From: Bacillota bacterium
Lineage (GTDB): Bacteria > Bacillota > Clostridia > Lachnospirales > Lachnospiraceae
Length of the DNA: 64,000 bases
NCBI GenBank assembly: GCA_023439125.1
Contig: JAEXOU010000006.1
Location: 186,001 to 250,000, forward strand
Reading direction: 5' to 3'
The position numbers and the translations under genes were made by a program. Of this stretch, positions 32,394 through 41,244 are shown in pieces. Numbering within the stretch: the stretch's first letter is position 1; the number at the start of each line of letters is the position of its first letter. The notes under the pieces were generated by a model, which worked only from the letters and a program-made list of their open reading frames with translations, ran no database searches and was not told the DNA's origin.

Positions 32394-33464
32394 ATGAAGC
32401 GCATTGTTTTAACTGGTGGTGGAACTGCCGGTCATGTAACACCTAATATTGCGTTAATTGCAAAATTACAGGAATTAAACTATGACATTCATTATATTGG
32501 TTCTTATAATGGAATTGAGAAAGATTTAATCGAAAAGCTGGGCGTTAAGTATTATGGAATCTCATCAGGAAAATTAAGACGATATCTTGACATTAAGAAT
32601 TTCTCTGATCCATTTAAAGTACTTAAAGGAATCAGTCAAGCGAAAAAATTGATGAAGAAGTTAAAACCGGATGTTGTATTTTCTAAAGGTGGTTTTGTAG
32701 CAGTTCCTGTTGTACTAGCAGCAAAGAAGAGAAAGATTCCAACAATCATACATGAATCGGATATGACACCTGGACTTGCAAATCGTTTATGCATTCCATC
32801 TGCAGTTAAAGTTTGTGCCAACTTTCCTGAGACTTTAAACTATCTTCCAAAGGAGAAAGCAGTCCTTACTGGAACACCAATTCGAAAGGAATTATTTGCT
32901 GGAAATAGAATCAAAGGCTTAGACTTTTGTGGATTTACTGCCAATATTCCTGTTATTTTAGTAATTGGTGGTAGTACTGGAGCGCTTAAAGTGAATGAAG
33001 CTGTTCGAAATCTTTTACCAACGCTATTAAAGCGTTTTCAAGTAATTCATCTATGTGGTAAAGGAAAGATGGATCCCGATTATCAAGGGATGAAAGGTTA
33101 TGTGCAGTTTGAATATATAAGTTCAGAGTTAAGTGATTTGTTTGCTACAGCTGATCTAGTGATATCAAGAGCTGGAGCAAATGCAATTTGTGAACTTTTA
33201 GCCTTAAAGAAACCAAATATACTAATTCCTTTGTCTGCAGCAGCAAGCCGTGGAGATCAGATTCTGAATGCAGAATCTTTTGAACATCAGGGCTATAGTT
33301 ATGTAATTAAGGAAGAGGAATTAACAAATGAAACTTTATTAGCTGGAGTAAATTATGTATATGATAATCGTGAAAAGTATAAATCAGCGATGAACAATAG
33401 TATACAAAATGATGCAACTTTAGCAATTGTAAAACTAATAGAAGACGCAGTTTTAAATGCTTGA
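32394..33464 (+). CDS. murG: UDP-GlcNAc:lipid I N-acetylglucosaminyltransferase MurG
   Basis: 356 residues. The N-terminal GGGTAGHVTPN glycine loop and KGGFVAVPVVLAA, and the C-terminal VIGGSTGALKVNEAV and SRAGANAICELLAL (UDP-GlcNAc binding) are all typical. It adds GlcNAc to lipid I on the inner membrane face to make lipid II. A 356-residue protein is normal. RBS AGGAGGCAGAT. It is an isolated murG rather than one inside a dcw cluster, which is common in Clostridia. Confidence 0.95.
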   Translation: MKRIVLTGGGTAGHVTPNIALIAKLQELNYDIHYIGSYNGIEKDLIEKLGVKYYGISSGKLRRYLDIKNFSDPFKVLKGISQAKKLMKKLKPDVVFSKGGFVAVPVVLAAKKRKIPTIIHESDMTPGLANRLCIPSAVKVCANFPETLNYLPKEKAVLTGTPIRKELFAGNRIKGLDFCGFTANIPVILVIGGSTGALKVNEAVRNLLPTLLKRFQVIHLCGKGKMDPDYQGMKGYVQFEYISSELSDLFATADLVISRAGANAICELLALKKPNILIPLSAAASRGDQILNAESFEHQGYSYVIKEEELTNETLLAGVNYVYDNREKYKSAMNNSIQNDATLAIVKLIEDAVLNA

Positions 33465-33483
33465 TGATGTTGTTTCATCTGGT

Positions 33484-33640
33484 TGAAAGAAGTCTGACGT
33501 CATTTTGCACAAAGAAATGTAATGAGTATGAGATAATAAACATAAATTATCCGCACCACGCTTTCGCTTGAACGAAGTTCGTAACGGTACGTAAGGGCTT
33601 GTATTTTAGCCCCTTACGTACCGTTACGAACTTTGTTGGT
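33484..33640. repeat. family C foldback repeat, truncated copy
   Basis: The left arm (TCTGACGTCATTTTGCACAA to CCACGCTTTCGCTTGAACG) matches 60456-60537. A central hairpin 33575-33633 has perfect 23-bp arms AAGTTCGTAACGGTACGTAA-GGG and its complement around CTTGTATTTTAGC. The right outer arm is missing; the HIT stop codon is immediately beyond. The hairpin may serve as a terminator for murG and the convergent HIT gene. Confidence 0.8.
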
Positions 33641-33642
33641 AC

Positions 33643-34059
33643 TTATAGGTTGGCCTTTATCTTGGTAGCTAATTCATTGGCCTCTCCATCTGCATAGGAC
33701 AAGGTAGACCAAGGAATGTTAATCTGATCACCATCATAGCGAGGAATCATATGAAAGTGAAGATGGAATACACTTTGACCAGCAGCAGTACCATTATTTT
33801 GGAGAACATTAATACCATCGCAATTAAGTGTTTTTTTAATGGCAGTACATATTTTTTTAATAACAGCTAATGCTTTTGTTTCTTCAGCACCATCTAGTTC
33901 AAAAATATTAGTAATATGCCGTTTTGGGAGCAGTAGGGCATGTCCTTTTGCAGCAGGTGATATATCTAGAATGACACGGAATAATTCATCCTCATAAATA
34001 GTAGCAGAGTTGAACTCACCAGATGCAAGTTTACAAAAGATACAATTGGAATCACTCAT
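33643..34059 (-). CDS. HIT family nucleotide hydrolase
   Basis: 138 residues. The histidine triad is FHLHFHMIP near residue 100, the N-terminus has the CIFCKLASGE zinc-type cysteine pair, and LLLPKRHI is the usual mid-domain motif. Hit-like (HinT) proteins cleave AMP from lysyl-AMP, dinucleoside phosphates and phosphoramidates. RBS is TAGGAGGAAAT. Monocistronic. Confidence 0.93.
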   Translation of the reverse strand: MSDSNCIFCKLASGEFNSATIYEDELFRVILDISPAAKGHALLLPKRHITNIFELDGAEETKALAVIKKICTAIKKTLNCDGINVLQNNGTAAGQSVFHLHFHMIPRYDGDQINIPWSTLSYADGEANELATKIKANL

Positions 34060-34268
34060 TTCTTATTTCCTCCTAGTTAACAAAGTATAAATTTCATATC
34101 TATTATAATACTTATGCATGTCGAATAAAAGCGAAAGTAAGATAAGTAACTGTCACCTTTTGTCATACTCTTTTCCTTGTGTTTTATGTCGTGATGAGGT
34201 ACAATATGTAGTGTAAAGGGGGTGCTTTTATAAGTAGTCTTGACGAAATATCTCTTAAGCAAGAACAA

Positions 34269-34523
34269 ATGAACGAAAAAAGTGAAAACAACATGATAAA
34301 TACCGGTGATGTACAGATAGAACTTGCCATACAGACGATTTGTGAATTAAGAGATTTATTAACCTTCATGAAAGCGTATAAACAGATTATCGATGTAAAA
34401 CATCCTGAAGCAAAATTGTTTGAACATTGGGATGAAATCAATGAAGATATGGATGCCATGGCAAAACGATTAAGTGCATATGAGAAACGATTACATACAA
34501 CTAAGAAGAATGAAGTAGCATAA
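34269..34523 (+). CDS. small acidic/helical protein of unknown function
   Basis: 84 residues from the first ATG. The product is entirely helical by composition (QIELAIQTICELRDLLTFMKAYKQIID), soluble, and resembles no family I can name. The ATG has a poor ribosome-binding site. A much better one, AAAGGGGGTG, lies at 34216-34225, five bases before an in-frame ATA (34230) that would add 13 residues. The real start is therefore uncertain. An intrinsic terminator follows, so it is probably a genuine monocistronic gene. Confidence 0.6.
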   Translation: MNEKSENNMINTGDVQIELAIQTICELRDLLTFMKAYKQIIDVKHPEAKLFEHWDEINEDMDAMAKRLSAYEKRLHTTKKNEVA

Positions 34524-34541
34524 AAAACCACATACATTAAG

Positions 34542-34575
34542 AGAAGGGTCCTAGCAGTAGGCCCTTCTTTTATTC
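34542..34575 (+). terminator. terminator after the small protein
   Basis: AGAAGGGTCCTA / TAGGCCCTTCT stem followed by TTTTATT. Confidence 0.85.
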
Positions 34576-34615
34576 ATTATAAGGGAAAGTTCATGTAGTG
34601 ATGGTAAGAACTTTT

Positions 34616-36253
34616 TTATTTTGATGCACGCCGATGCATAAGCTCATTTTGAACAAGCACAAATACTACGTAGAGCATCCAACGAGGCGAGTTCTTGTTT
34701 GGTAATAATCCAGGCACCCTATTCTCCTCTTCTATATTACCAGACTGATCAGTAGATGGATTATAGTCTTGGGTTATTGGTATCAGAGAACGATAAATAT
34801 CTTCTGATAATCTTAATAGGGTAGCTCTATCAGGATTTTCGTCATAAATCCAGCTACCATTATAGTCTAATCGATCAAATGCTTTTTTCACCTCTGTATA
34901 TATACGTCGAACAGCTTCTGGATGCCTACGAATCATTTTCATGTATTCTTCATTTTCTTCCTCATTTCTTGGAAGAAAATTAAGCTCTTCGTTCTCCATA
35001 TTTATACGGTTCTGGTCATTCATATTCATACGATTACGCTCATTCATGTCCATACGGTTCTGGTCATTCATATTCATACGATTACGCTCATTCATGTCCA
35101 TGCGGTTTTGCTCATTAATGTCCATACGATTACTCTCATTCATGTTCATGCGATTTTGATTATTCATATTCATACGATTACGCTCGTTCATGTCCATACG
35201 TCTTTGCGCATTCATGTCCATACGATTACGCTCGTTCATGTCCATGCGGTTTTGCTCATTCATATTCATACGGTTACGCTCGTTCATGCCCATACGTCTT
35301 TGCTCATTCATGTCCATACGATTACGCTCGTTCATGTCCATGCGGTTTTGCTCATTCATATTCATACGGTTACGCTCGTTCATGTCCATACGTCTTTGCT
35401 CATTCATATTCATACGGTTACGCTCGTTCATGTCCATACGTCTTTGTTCATTCATGTCCATACGATTACGATCATTCATGTCCATGCGGTTTTGGTCATT
35501 CATATTCATGCGATTACGATCATTCATGTCCATACGGTTCTGCTCGTTCATATTCATCCGATCTTGATTCTCCATATTCATCCGATTTCTATCGTCATAA
35601 TCACTGTACATTAGCCAAGGCGGTCTATTACTAATATCTTTTGATGTGCTAGGTGATAAGCGCTCATCACCACGTGGATTCATCCAAGGAAAACTACGAT
35701 TGTTATCATATGGATTCGATTTCGGTGTTAGTCTTTCATCTGATTCCTCATCTGGCATTGGAGCAGACATAGTGTTGTCCATGGATTCCATCCATGAACG
35801 TGTAGAATTCGTTGCCCAATCATTGTTCATAGGCATCCGATTTGAATCATTGGATATCCTACCATTATTACGATTTTGCATTGTATCATCATTATTTAAT
35901 GGCACTGCTTTGTTAATATCTCTTACCAGCATACTGTCACTATCTCTTATAATCATACTATCCCTACGTCTTAATGGCATATCATAACTATTAAAATCCA
36001 TATTTCTTCTTGGTAATTCTGTCTCGTTGTCTGGCATTGTATAGGATATATTCTCTTGATTTTCTTTACGAGTTACTTGACGTTTTGTGCTGGAATTAGA
36101 AGCATTATCTTCCTGAGTAGACAATTGAGTTGCTCTATATTCCTGAGCTTTTTTCTTAAGCTCCTGATGAGATAAGTAAGGATTTTTGACTGGTGGAGGC
36201 GTGTTGTTTGGACGCATTCGATAGTTTTGTCTATTATTATTAGGAAAAGGCAT
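34616..36253 (-). CDS. low-complexity protein with 25 tandem octapeptide repeats
   Basis: 545 residues in three parts. A polar N-terminus (MPFPNNNRQNYRMRPNN, rich in N, R, D, M; residues 1-~220) is followed by about 25 copies of an 8-residue unit, consensus (N/R)RM(D/N)MNE(Q/R), over residues ~223-422. A folded-looking C-terminal domain (last ~115 residues, EEYMKMIRRHPEAVRRIYTEVKKAFDRL...RWMLYVVFVLVQNELMHRR) ends it. There is no signal peptide. Asn/Arg/Met-rich repeat proteins of this kind occur among spore-coat and inclusion proteins of Clostridia, which is only a suggestion. RBS is GAGGAAACAG. It converges on the small gene at 34.3 kb. Confidence 0.75.
   Translation of the reverse strand: MPFPNNNRQNYRMRPNNTPPPVKNPYLSHQELKKKAQEYRATQLSTQEDNASNSSTKRQVTRKENQENISYTMPDNETELPRRNMDFNSYDMPLRRRDSMIIRDSDSMLVRDINKAVPLNNDDTMQNRNNGRISNDSNRMPMNNDWATNSTRSWMESMDNTMSAPMPDEESDERLTPKSNPYDNNRSFPWMNPRGDERLSPSTSKDISNRPPWLMYSDYDDRNRMNMENQDRMNMNEQNRMDMNDRNRMNMNDQNRMDMNDRNRMDMNEQRRMDMNERNRMNMNEQRRMDMNERNRMNMNEQNRMDMNERNRMDMNEQRRMGMNERNRMNMNEQNRMDMNERNRMDMNAQRRMDMNERNRMNMNNQNRMNMNESNRMDINEQNRMDMNERNRMNMNDQNRMDMNERNRMNMNDQNRINMENEELNFLPRNEEENEEYMKMIRRHPEAVRRIYTEVKKAFDRLDYNGSWIYDENPDRATLLRLSEDIYRSLIPITQDYNPSTDQSGNIEEENRVPGLLPNKNSPRWMLYVVFVLVQNELMHRRASK
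34988..35587. repeat. 24-bp coding minisatellite, about 25 units
   Basis: Direct tandem repeats of 24 bp (plus-strand form CGTTCATGTCCATACGATTA with variants) inside the low-complexity gene. Neighbouring units differ by few bases. Because the period is a multiple of three and there are no stops in any phase, long frames are open on the other strand as well, and these should not be annotated as genes. Confidence 0.9.
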
Positions 36254-36346
36254 TCTGTTTCCTCATCTTAGTTATTCATAAATAATATATGCGAAGTATG
36301 AAATCAATGTTCCGAAAATCTTAAGATTAAGCTTTTCTTAGAAACC

Positions 36347-36375
36347 TTGCGGAAACATGAAAAAAAGGGTACAAT
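36347..36375 (+). promoter_or_regulatory. promoter of the methyltransferase/exported protein/glycosyltransferase group
   Basis: TTGCGG, a 17-base spacer and TACAAT, 30 bases before the ATG at 36406. Confidence 0.6.
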
Positions 36376-36405
36376 GTTAACAAAATGTAGAAGGATGACA
36401 CCCGA

Positions 36406-37581
36406 ATGGATGAAAAAATATATAAGGCTTTTGAAGCTAATTGTAACGGAGAGCTAAAACAGATTATTATTAGTAATTCTACTGATGCACAGTTGATTAC
36501 GAAAATAAAAATCCGCCCAATTTTAATAAAGAAAGAATTATTATTTCAAGTAACAGAATACCGTGGAACAAAGGTATTTCATCAGAATTATACAAAAGAG
36601 CAATTACTTGATAATTTAGATCAATGGTTTGAAGGATTATTTAAACAAGTTGAAATTAAAAGCTTAACGGCTCAAACAAACATATTGATAAGTAAAAAGC
36701 AGATTGCAACCGTTAAAGTAAAAAAGCAACAGGTAATACAACCGATAACAATCAGTGAACATGACCGAAAGAAGCAATATATCCTACAAGAAGGTACGCC
36801 AATACCATTTATGCAGGATCTGGGGATTATGAGCGCAGAAGGAAAAGTTATCCGATCCAAGTATGATAAGTATAAGCAAATAAATCGCTTCTTAGAATTT
36901 ATTGAAGATATTTTGCCAAACTTAAAAAAAGACAAAGAGATTAAAATTATAGATTTTGGTTGTGGGAAATCTTATCTAACTTTTGCTATGTATTATTATC
37001 TTCATGAGATGATGGGGTATAACATACAGATAACTGGACTTGACTTGAAGGATGATGTTATTCGTACATGTAATGAGTTAAAAGATCGATATGGTTATGA
37101 AAAGCTTCAATTTTTGCATGGCAATATAGCAGACTATGAGGGTTGTAATCAAGTTGATATGGTAGTAACATTACATGCATGTGATACAGCAACCGATTAT
37201 GCACTTTATAAAGCTCATAAATGGGGTGCAAAGGTGATACTATCCGTACCCTGTTGCCAACATGAGTTCAATAAACAGATTCAATGTGATGAGTTAGAAT
37301 CTATATTAAAATATGGATTAATCAAAGAGAGAATGTCAGCACTTATTACAGATTCCTTACGTGCTAATATATTAGAGATGTTAGGATATAAAGTGCAGAT
37401 TCTCGAATTTATTGATATGGAACACACTCCGAAAAATATCTTATTGCGTGCAGTAAAAAAATCAAATCAAAAGTCTGAAGCTAAGAGTGAGAAAGCTGCT
37501 TTTAAAGTAAAAGAATGTCTTGATTATTTGCACGTAAAGTCAACATTTTATGAACTTGTGAATCGAGAGAGGGAAAACTAG
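36406..37581 (+). CDS. SAM-dependent methyltransferase (Methyltransf_32-like)
   Basis: 391 residues. An N-terminal ~120-residue region of unknown fold precedes a class I methyltransferase domain. Motif I is IKIIDFGCGKSYLTFAMYYY, the acidic ribose-binding residue is in ITGLDLK, and VTLHACDTATDYAL followed by SVPCCQHEFN is characteristic of the Methyltransf_32 group, which includes GSTCD-like and RNA-related enzymes. The substrate is unknown; RNA is plausible. The downstream gene starts one base after this stop codon, so they are coupled. Confidence 0.82.
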   Translation: MDEKIYKAFEANCNGELKQIIISNSTDAQLITKIKIRPILIKKELLFQVTEYRGTKVFHQNYTKEQLLDNLDQWFEGLFKQVEIKSLTAQTNILISKKQIATVKVKKQQVIQPITISEHDRKKQYILQEGTPIPFMQDLGIMSAEGKVIRSKYDKYKQINRFLEFIEDILPNLKKDKEIKIIDFGCGKSYLTFAMYYYLHEMMGYNIQITGLDLKDDVIRTCNELKDRYGYEKLQFLHGNIADYEGCNQVDMVVTLHACDTATDYALYKAHKWGAKVILSVPCCQHEFNKQIQCDELESILKYGLIKERMSALITDSLRANILEMLGYKVQILEFIDMEHTPKNILLRAVKKSNQKSEAKSEKAAFKVKECLDYLHVKSTFYELVNREREN

Positions 37582-37582
37582 A

Positions 37583-40114
37583 ATGAAGCTAGTGTATCGA
37601 ATCCTAATATTATTAGTGATATTTATTGGTTCCTTATATTATTTTGGAACTAATATGACAGAAAAAGTATTTAGTATTGATGAAAAGTCAATGAAGATGC
37701 AAGATGCAACACTTCCATACATCTCCTTGCTTGTTGATGGGAAGGAGATTAATCTTTTGCATGGATATTGTTCTAGCCTTGATGTACTAACAGTAAGGGA
37801 ATCTATTACACCATTATCAGTGGAACAAGCTTTTTCTATTGTGATTACGGAAAATGAAAGCGTCGTAAAGAAAGTTAAGTATGAAGTAATTGATATTTCT
37901 GATGGTAAGACAGTAGAAGAAGGTGCTATTAATGCGCTTGATACTCAACCTGATTATAAAGTGGCAAGAATCAAAATTAAGGAAGGTCTTACGAAAAATA
38001 GAGAGTATGTACTTCGCATTACATTAATTACTGATACGAGTAAGCGAATTTATTTTTATACACGAGTTAAAGTGATGGATAAATATTATTTACCTGAAAA
38101 GCTTGCATTCGTGGAGGAATTCCATACGGCAACGTTCTCAAAGGATACGGAAGGAATAATTGGCAAGTATCTAGAAAGACCTTATGATGCTGCATCAAGT
38201 TTTGCAAAAGTCACAATTAAAAATGATTATGATACTGTGACCTATGGTAGTTTAAATCCACAAGAGATCTTTCGGCAGGTACCAACAATTTCAGAAATTG
38301 GCGATTCAACAGCAAGTATTACATTGCAATTTATGATAACTGTTCAAACAATATCTGGGTTGGAATATTATCAGGTGACAGAAAATTATAGGTTTATGTA
38401 TACCGCAAACCGGAGTTATTTATATGACTATAATCGCCAGATGGAATCTGTATTCGATGTTGGACTGACAAGTTTATCAAAGAGTGAGTTTAAGATTGGA
38501 ATAACGAATCATCCGGATATCGATTTGGTAACAAATTCAGATAAATCAACAATAGCATTTGTTCGTGAACGTGTATTATGGTCATACAGTGTAGCTGAAA
38601 ATAAAATGACAGAGGTATTTTCCTTCTACCAAGGAAAGACAGATTTTATTCGAGATACATTTGATAATCATGATATTCGCATCTTAAAGATGGATGATAT
38701 CGGAAACCTTGATTTCATAGTTTATGGATATATGAACCGAGGAGAATACGAAGGTCGTGTTGGAATTGTCTTATATCATTATGATAGAGTAATGCAACGT
38801 GTGGAAGAACTGATTTATATTCCAATTAACACAACCTATGGTTTATTGAAAGAAGAGATGGGCTCGTTCTGCTATAGCAATGAATATAAGGTATTCTATC
38901 TTCATATTTTTGACACAATATATTCTTATAATCTGACTGCTAAATCATTGAGAGAACTTGCTCATGGAGTAACAAATGACTCTATTGTTTTCTCAAAGGA
39001 AGGGAAATTTATTGCCTATCAGGAAGTTCATGATAAAGCAACGGCAAACTCAATTCAAATCATAAATTTAGAAAGTGGTGAGAAAAGAGATATTACAGCT
39101 CAGGGGAAACCACTTCGTTTATTGGGTTTAATTGATCAGAATATTATTTATGGAATCGCTGAGGATAGAGACAATATAATTAGCATGGATGGATCGATCT
39201 TATATCCTATGCAGGAGGTCTATATTGCTAATAGTAGTAACGTAATTCAAAAAAAATATAGAAAAGATGATTATTATATTATTGATGCTAATGTTAGTGG
39301 AAATGTGGTAGAATTAAAGCGACTGATAAAAAATCAAGATCCTATTTTAGGATATGAAATGGTGGCTTCAGATTTTATTTTGAACACTGCCACACAAGAA
39401 GCTTCTAGAATACAAATATCAAAGCGTGTTACGGATATGATGTTAACGGAATATTACATTACGATGAATTTAACGACAGGAATGGAAGATTATCCAGAAT
39501 TATCAAGCACGCAAAATAAGATTATCACCGAGGATACAACTGTTCGCATTAATCAAGCCAAAACCAATGAAAATCAATTTATCACTTATTCTTTTGGAAA
39601 TATTAAAGCGCTTACCAGTGATATTGGAACAGCAATCAAAGCAGCAGATGAATATTCGGGTGTAGTACTTAGCGGGAATGGTCAGGTTGTTTGGGAACGT
39701 GGAGTAAAAACAACAAAGAGCCAGATAACCGGAATAAGTATGGTTGGAAAAACAGATGGGAGAACGAGTTTGCAGGCTTGTATCAGAATGTTATTGGCAT
39801 ATCGCAATACCACGCCAGTAACAGAGTATAATAGAAGTGTGATGTCGGTCGTTCAATATTTAAGTAACGAAATGAATGCAGTGCCAGTAAAAGCAGAAAA
39901 TATATCTTTAGAGCAAGCGCTTTACTTTATTTATAAAGGTAAGCCGGTCATTGCCTTTAAAAAATCAGGAGAAGCAGTTCTGATTACAGGCTATGATAGT
40001 ACAACTATCACCGTAGCAGATCCTGTTGGTGCAACTGAAAGAAAGATTAATATGAAAGAAGCCAGCACAATATTTTCAGAAGCAGGCAATATTTTTATTA
40101 CGTATATAGATTAG
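37583..40114 (+). CDS. large exported protein with C39-like C-terminal domain
   Basis: 843 residues anchored by an N-terminal hydrophobic segment (residues 5-23). The middle is beta-rich, with propeller-like repeated blades around 300-560 (for example KFIAYQEV and IIYGIAEDRD). The last ~150 residues resemble a papain-like C39 domain: GRTSLQACIRMLLAYRN carries the expected nucleophile cysteine, and AVLITGYDSTTITVADPVG the end of the domain. The catalytic histidine normally found as GH..V.TGYD is replaced (GEAVLITGYD), so peptidase activity is doubtful. The role is unknown; coupled expression with a methyltransferase and a glycosyltransferase may mean envelope function. RBS is GAGAGGGAAAAC. Confidence 0.72.
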   Translation: MKLVYRILILLVIFIGSLYYFGTNMTEKVFSIDEKSMKMQDATLPYISLLVDGKEINLLHGYCSSLDVLTVRESITPLSVEQAFSIVITENESVVKKVKYEVIDISDGKTVEEGAINALDTQPDYKVARIKIKEGLTKNREYVLRITLITDTSKRIYFYTRVKVMDKYYLPEKLAFVEEFHTATFSKDTEGIIGKYLERPYDAASSFAKVTIKNDYDTVTYGSLNPQEIFRQVPTISEIGDSTASITLQFMITVQTISGLEYYQVTENYRFMYTANRSYLYDYNRQMESVFDVGLTSLSKSEFKIGITNHPDIDLVTNSDKSTIAFVRERVLWSYSVAENKMTEVFSFYQGKTDFIRDTFDNHDIRILKMDDIGNLDFIVYGYMNRGEYEGRVGIVLYHYDRVMQRVEELIYIPINTTYGLLKEEMGSFCYSNEYKVFYLHIFDTIYSYNLTAKSLRELAHGVTNDSIVFSKEGKFIAYQEVHDKATANSIQIINLESGEKRDITAQGKPLRLLGLIDQNIIYGIAEDRDNIISMDGSILYPMQEVYIANSSNVIQKKYRKDDYYIIDANVSGNVVELKRLIKNQDPILGYEMVASDFILNTATQEASRIQISKRVTDMMLTEYYITMNLTTGMEDYPELSSTQNKIITEDTTVRINQAKTNENQFITYSFGNIKALTSDIGTAIKAADEYSGVVLSGNGQVVWERGVKTTKSQITGISMVGKTDGRTSLQACIRMLLAYRNTTPVTEYNRSVMSVVQYLSNEMNAVPVKAENISLEQALYFIYKGKPVIAFKKSGEAVLITGYDSTTITVADPVGATERKINMKEASTIFSEAGNIFITYID

Positions 40115-40124
40115 GAGGATAAGT

Positions 40125-41141
40125 ATGAAACTTATTTCAGCAGCAGTTCCGTGTTACAATTCAGCAGCTTATATGAGAAAGGCAATCGATTCTTTGCTTG
40201 TTGCAGGTGAGGATATTGAGATCATTATTGTTAACGATGGTTCAAGAGATGATACAGCTAAAATTGCAGATGAGTATGCGAAACAATATCCAACAATCGT
40301 GAAAGTAATTCACCAGGAAAATGGAGGACATGGGGAGGCAGTTAATGCTGGACTTAGAATTGCTACAGGTTTGTACTATAAGGTATTAGATAGTGATGAT
40401 TGGTTAGATGAAAAGGCTTTTAAGAAAGTATTAAAGGTTCTACGCGAAATTGTTGAAGAAGACCAGACTTTAGATATGTTAATTGCTAACTATGTATATG
40501 AAAAGGTTAGTGAAAATAGTCAGAAGGTAATTGATTATGATGGTGTACTACCTCAAGGAAAAATATTTACTTGGGATGAAGTAGGACATTTTAAACAGGG
40601 AAAATATATTCTAATGCATTCTGTTATTTACCGTACTCAGTTACTTCGTGATTGTAAATTAGAATTGCCGAAACATACTTTTTATGTCGACAATATCTTC
40701 GTATATCAGCCGCTGAGCCAAGTAAAATATATGTATTATATGAATGTGGATTTATATCGTTACTTTATTGGCCGCGATGATCAATCTGTAACAGAAGAAA
40801 ATATGATTAAGAGAATTGATCAGCAGATTCGTGTTACAAAATATATGATCAATTGCTGTGACGTAACAAAAATTAAGAATAAGAAGCTTCGTATGTATCT
40901 TGTTAAATATATGGGGATTATGATGACAGTATCTTCAGTCTATCTAATCAAGGAGGGAAGCGCAGAAAGTTTACAAAAGAGAGATGAACTTTGGGATTAT
41001 CTTGAGAAAACAAATCCTCAGTTTAGTAAGCTTGTAGGCTCAAGTATTTTGAGCAAGAGCATGAAGCTAAATACAAAAGCTGGACATACTATTGTAAAAG
41101 CTGGTTATAATATCTCTAAAAAGATATTTAAATTTGGTTAA
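40125..41141 (+). CDS. family 2 glycosyltransferase
   Basis: 338 residues. The GT-A fold is clear: AVPCYNSAAYMRKAIDSLL, IIIVNDGSRDDT, GGHGEAVNAGLRIATG and the metal-binding DSDDW. A C-terminal helical region follows from ~250. There is no membrane segment. The sugar and acceptor are unknown; likely surface polysaccharide or glycolipid. RBS is TAGGAGGATAAG, 10 bp after the previous gene. A strong terminator ends the unit. Confidence 0.9.
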   Translation: MKLISAAVPCYNSAAYMRKAIDSLLVAGEDIEIIIVNDGSRDDTAKIADEYAKQYPTIVKVIHQENGGHGEAVNAGLRIATGLYYKVLDSDDWLDEKAFKKVLKVLREIVEEDQTLDMLIANYVYEKVSENSQKVIDYDGVLPQGKIFTWDEVGHFKQGKYILMHSVIYRTQLLRDCKLELPKHTFYVDNIFVYQPLSQVKYMYYMNVDLYRYFIGRDDQSVTEENMIKRIDQQIRVTKYMINCCDVTKIKNKKLRMYLVKYMGIMMTVSSVYLIKEGSAESLQKRDELWDYLEKTNPQFSKLVGSSILSKSMKLNTKAGHTIVKAGYNISKKIFKFG

Positions 41142-41148
41142 TAAAAGG

Positions 41149-41200
41149 GGGACGATATAAAAGCAAATAAAACTCGCTTTATATCGTCCCGACTTTTTTA
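41149..41200. terminator. terminator between the glycosyltransferase and PAP2 genes
   Basis: GGGACGATATAAA pairs with TTTATATCGTCCC around a 15-base loop and is followed by GACTTTTTTA. The strong stem lies between two convergent genes. Confidence 0.9.
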
Positions 41201-41244
41201 AAAGGTGCTATATTAGAAGAAAGATAGCTTGAGTTCTAATATTT

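Noticed and set aside
34922..35614. Long plus-strand frame of His/Val/Thr repeats opposite the octapeptide-repeat gene
   Set aside because: It is a by-product of a stop-free 24-bp repeat; the minus strand has the start, ribosome-binding site and a non-repeated conserved C-terminal domain.
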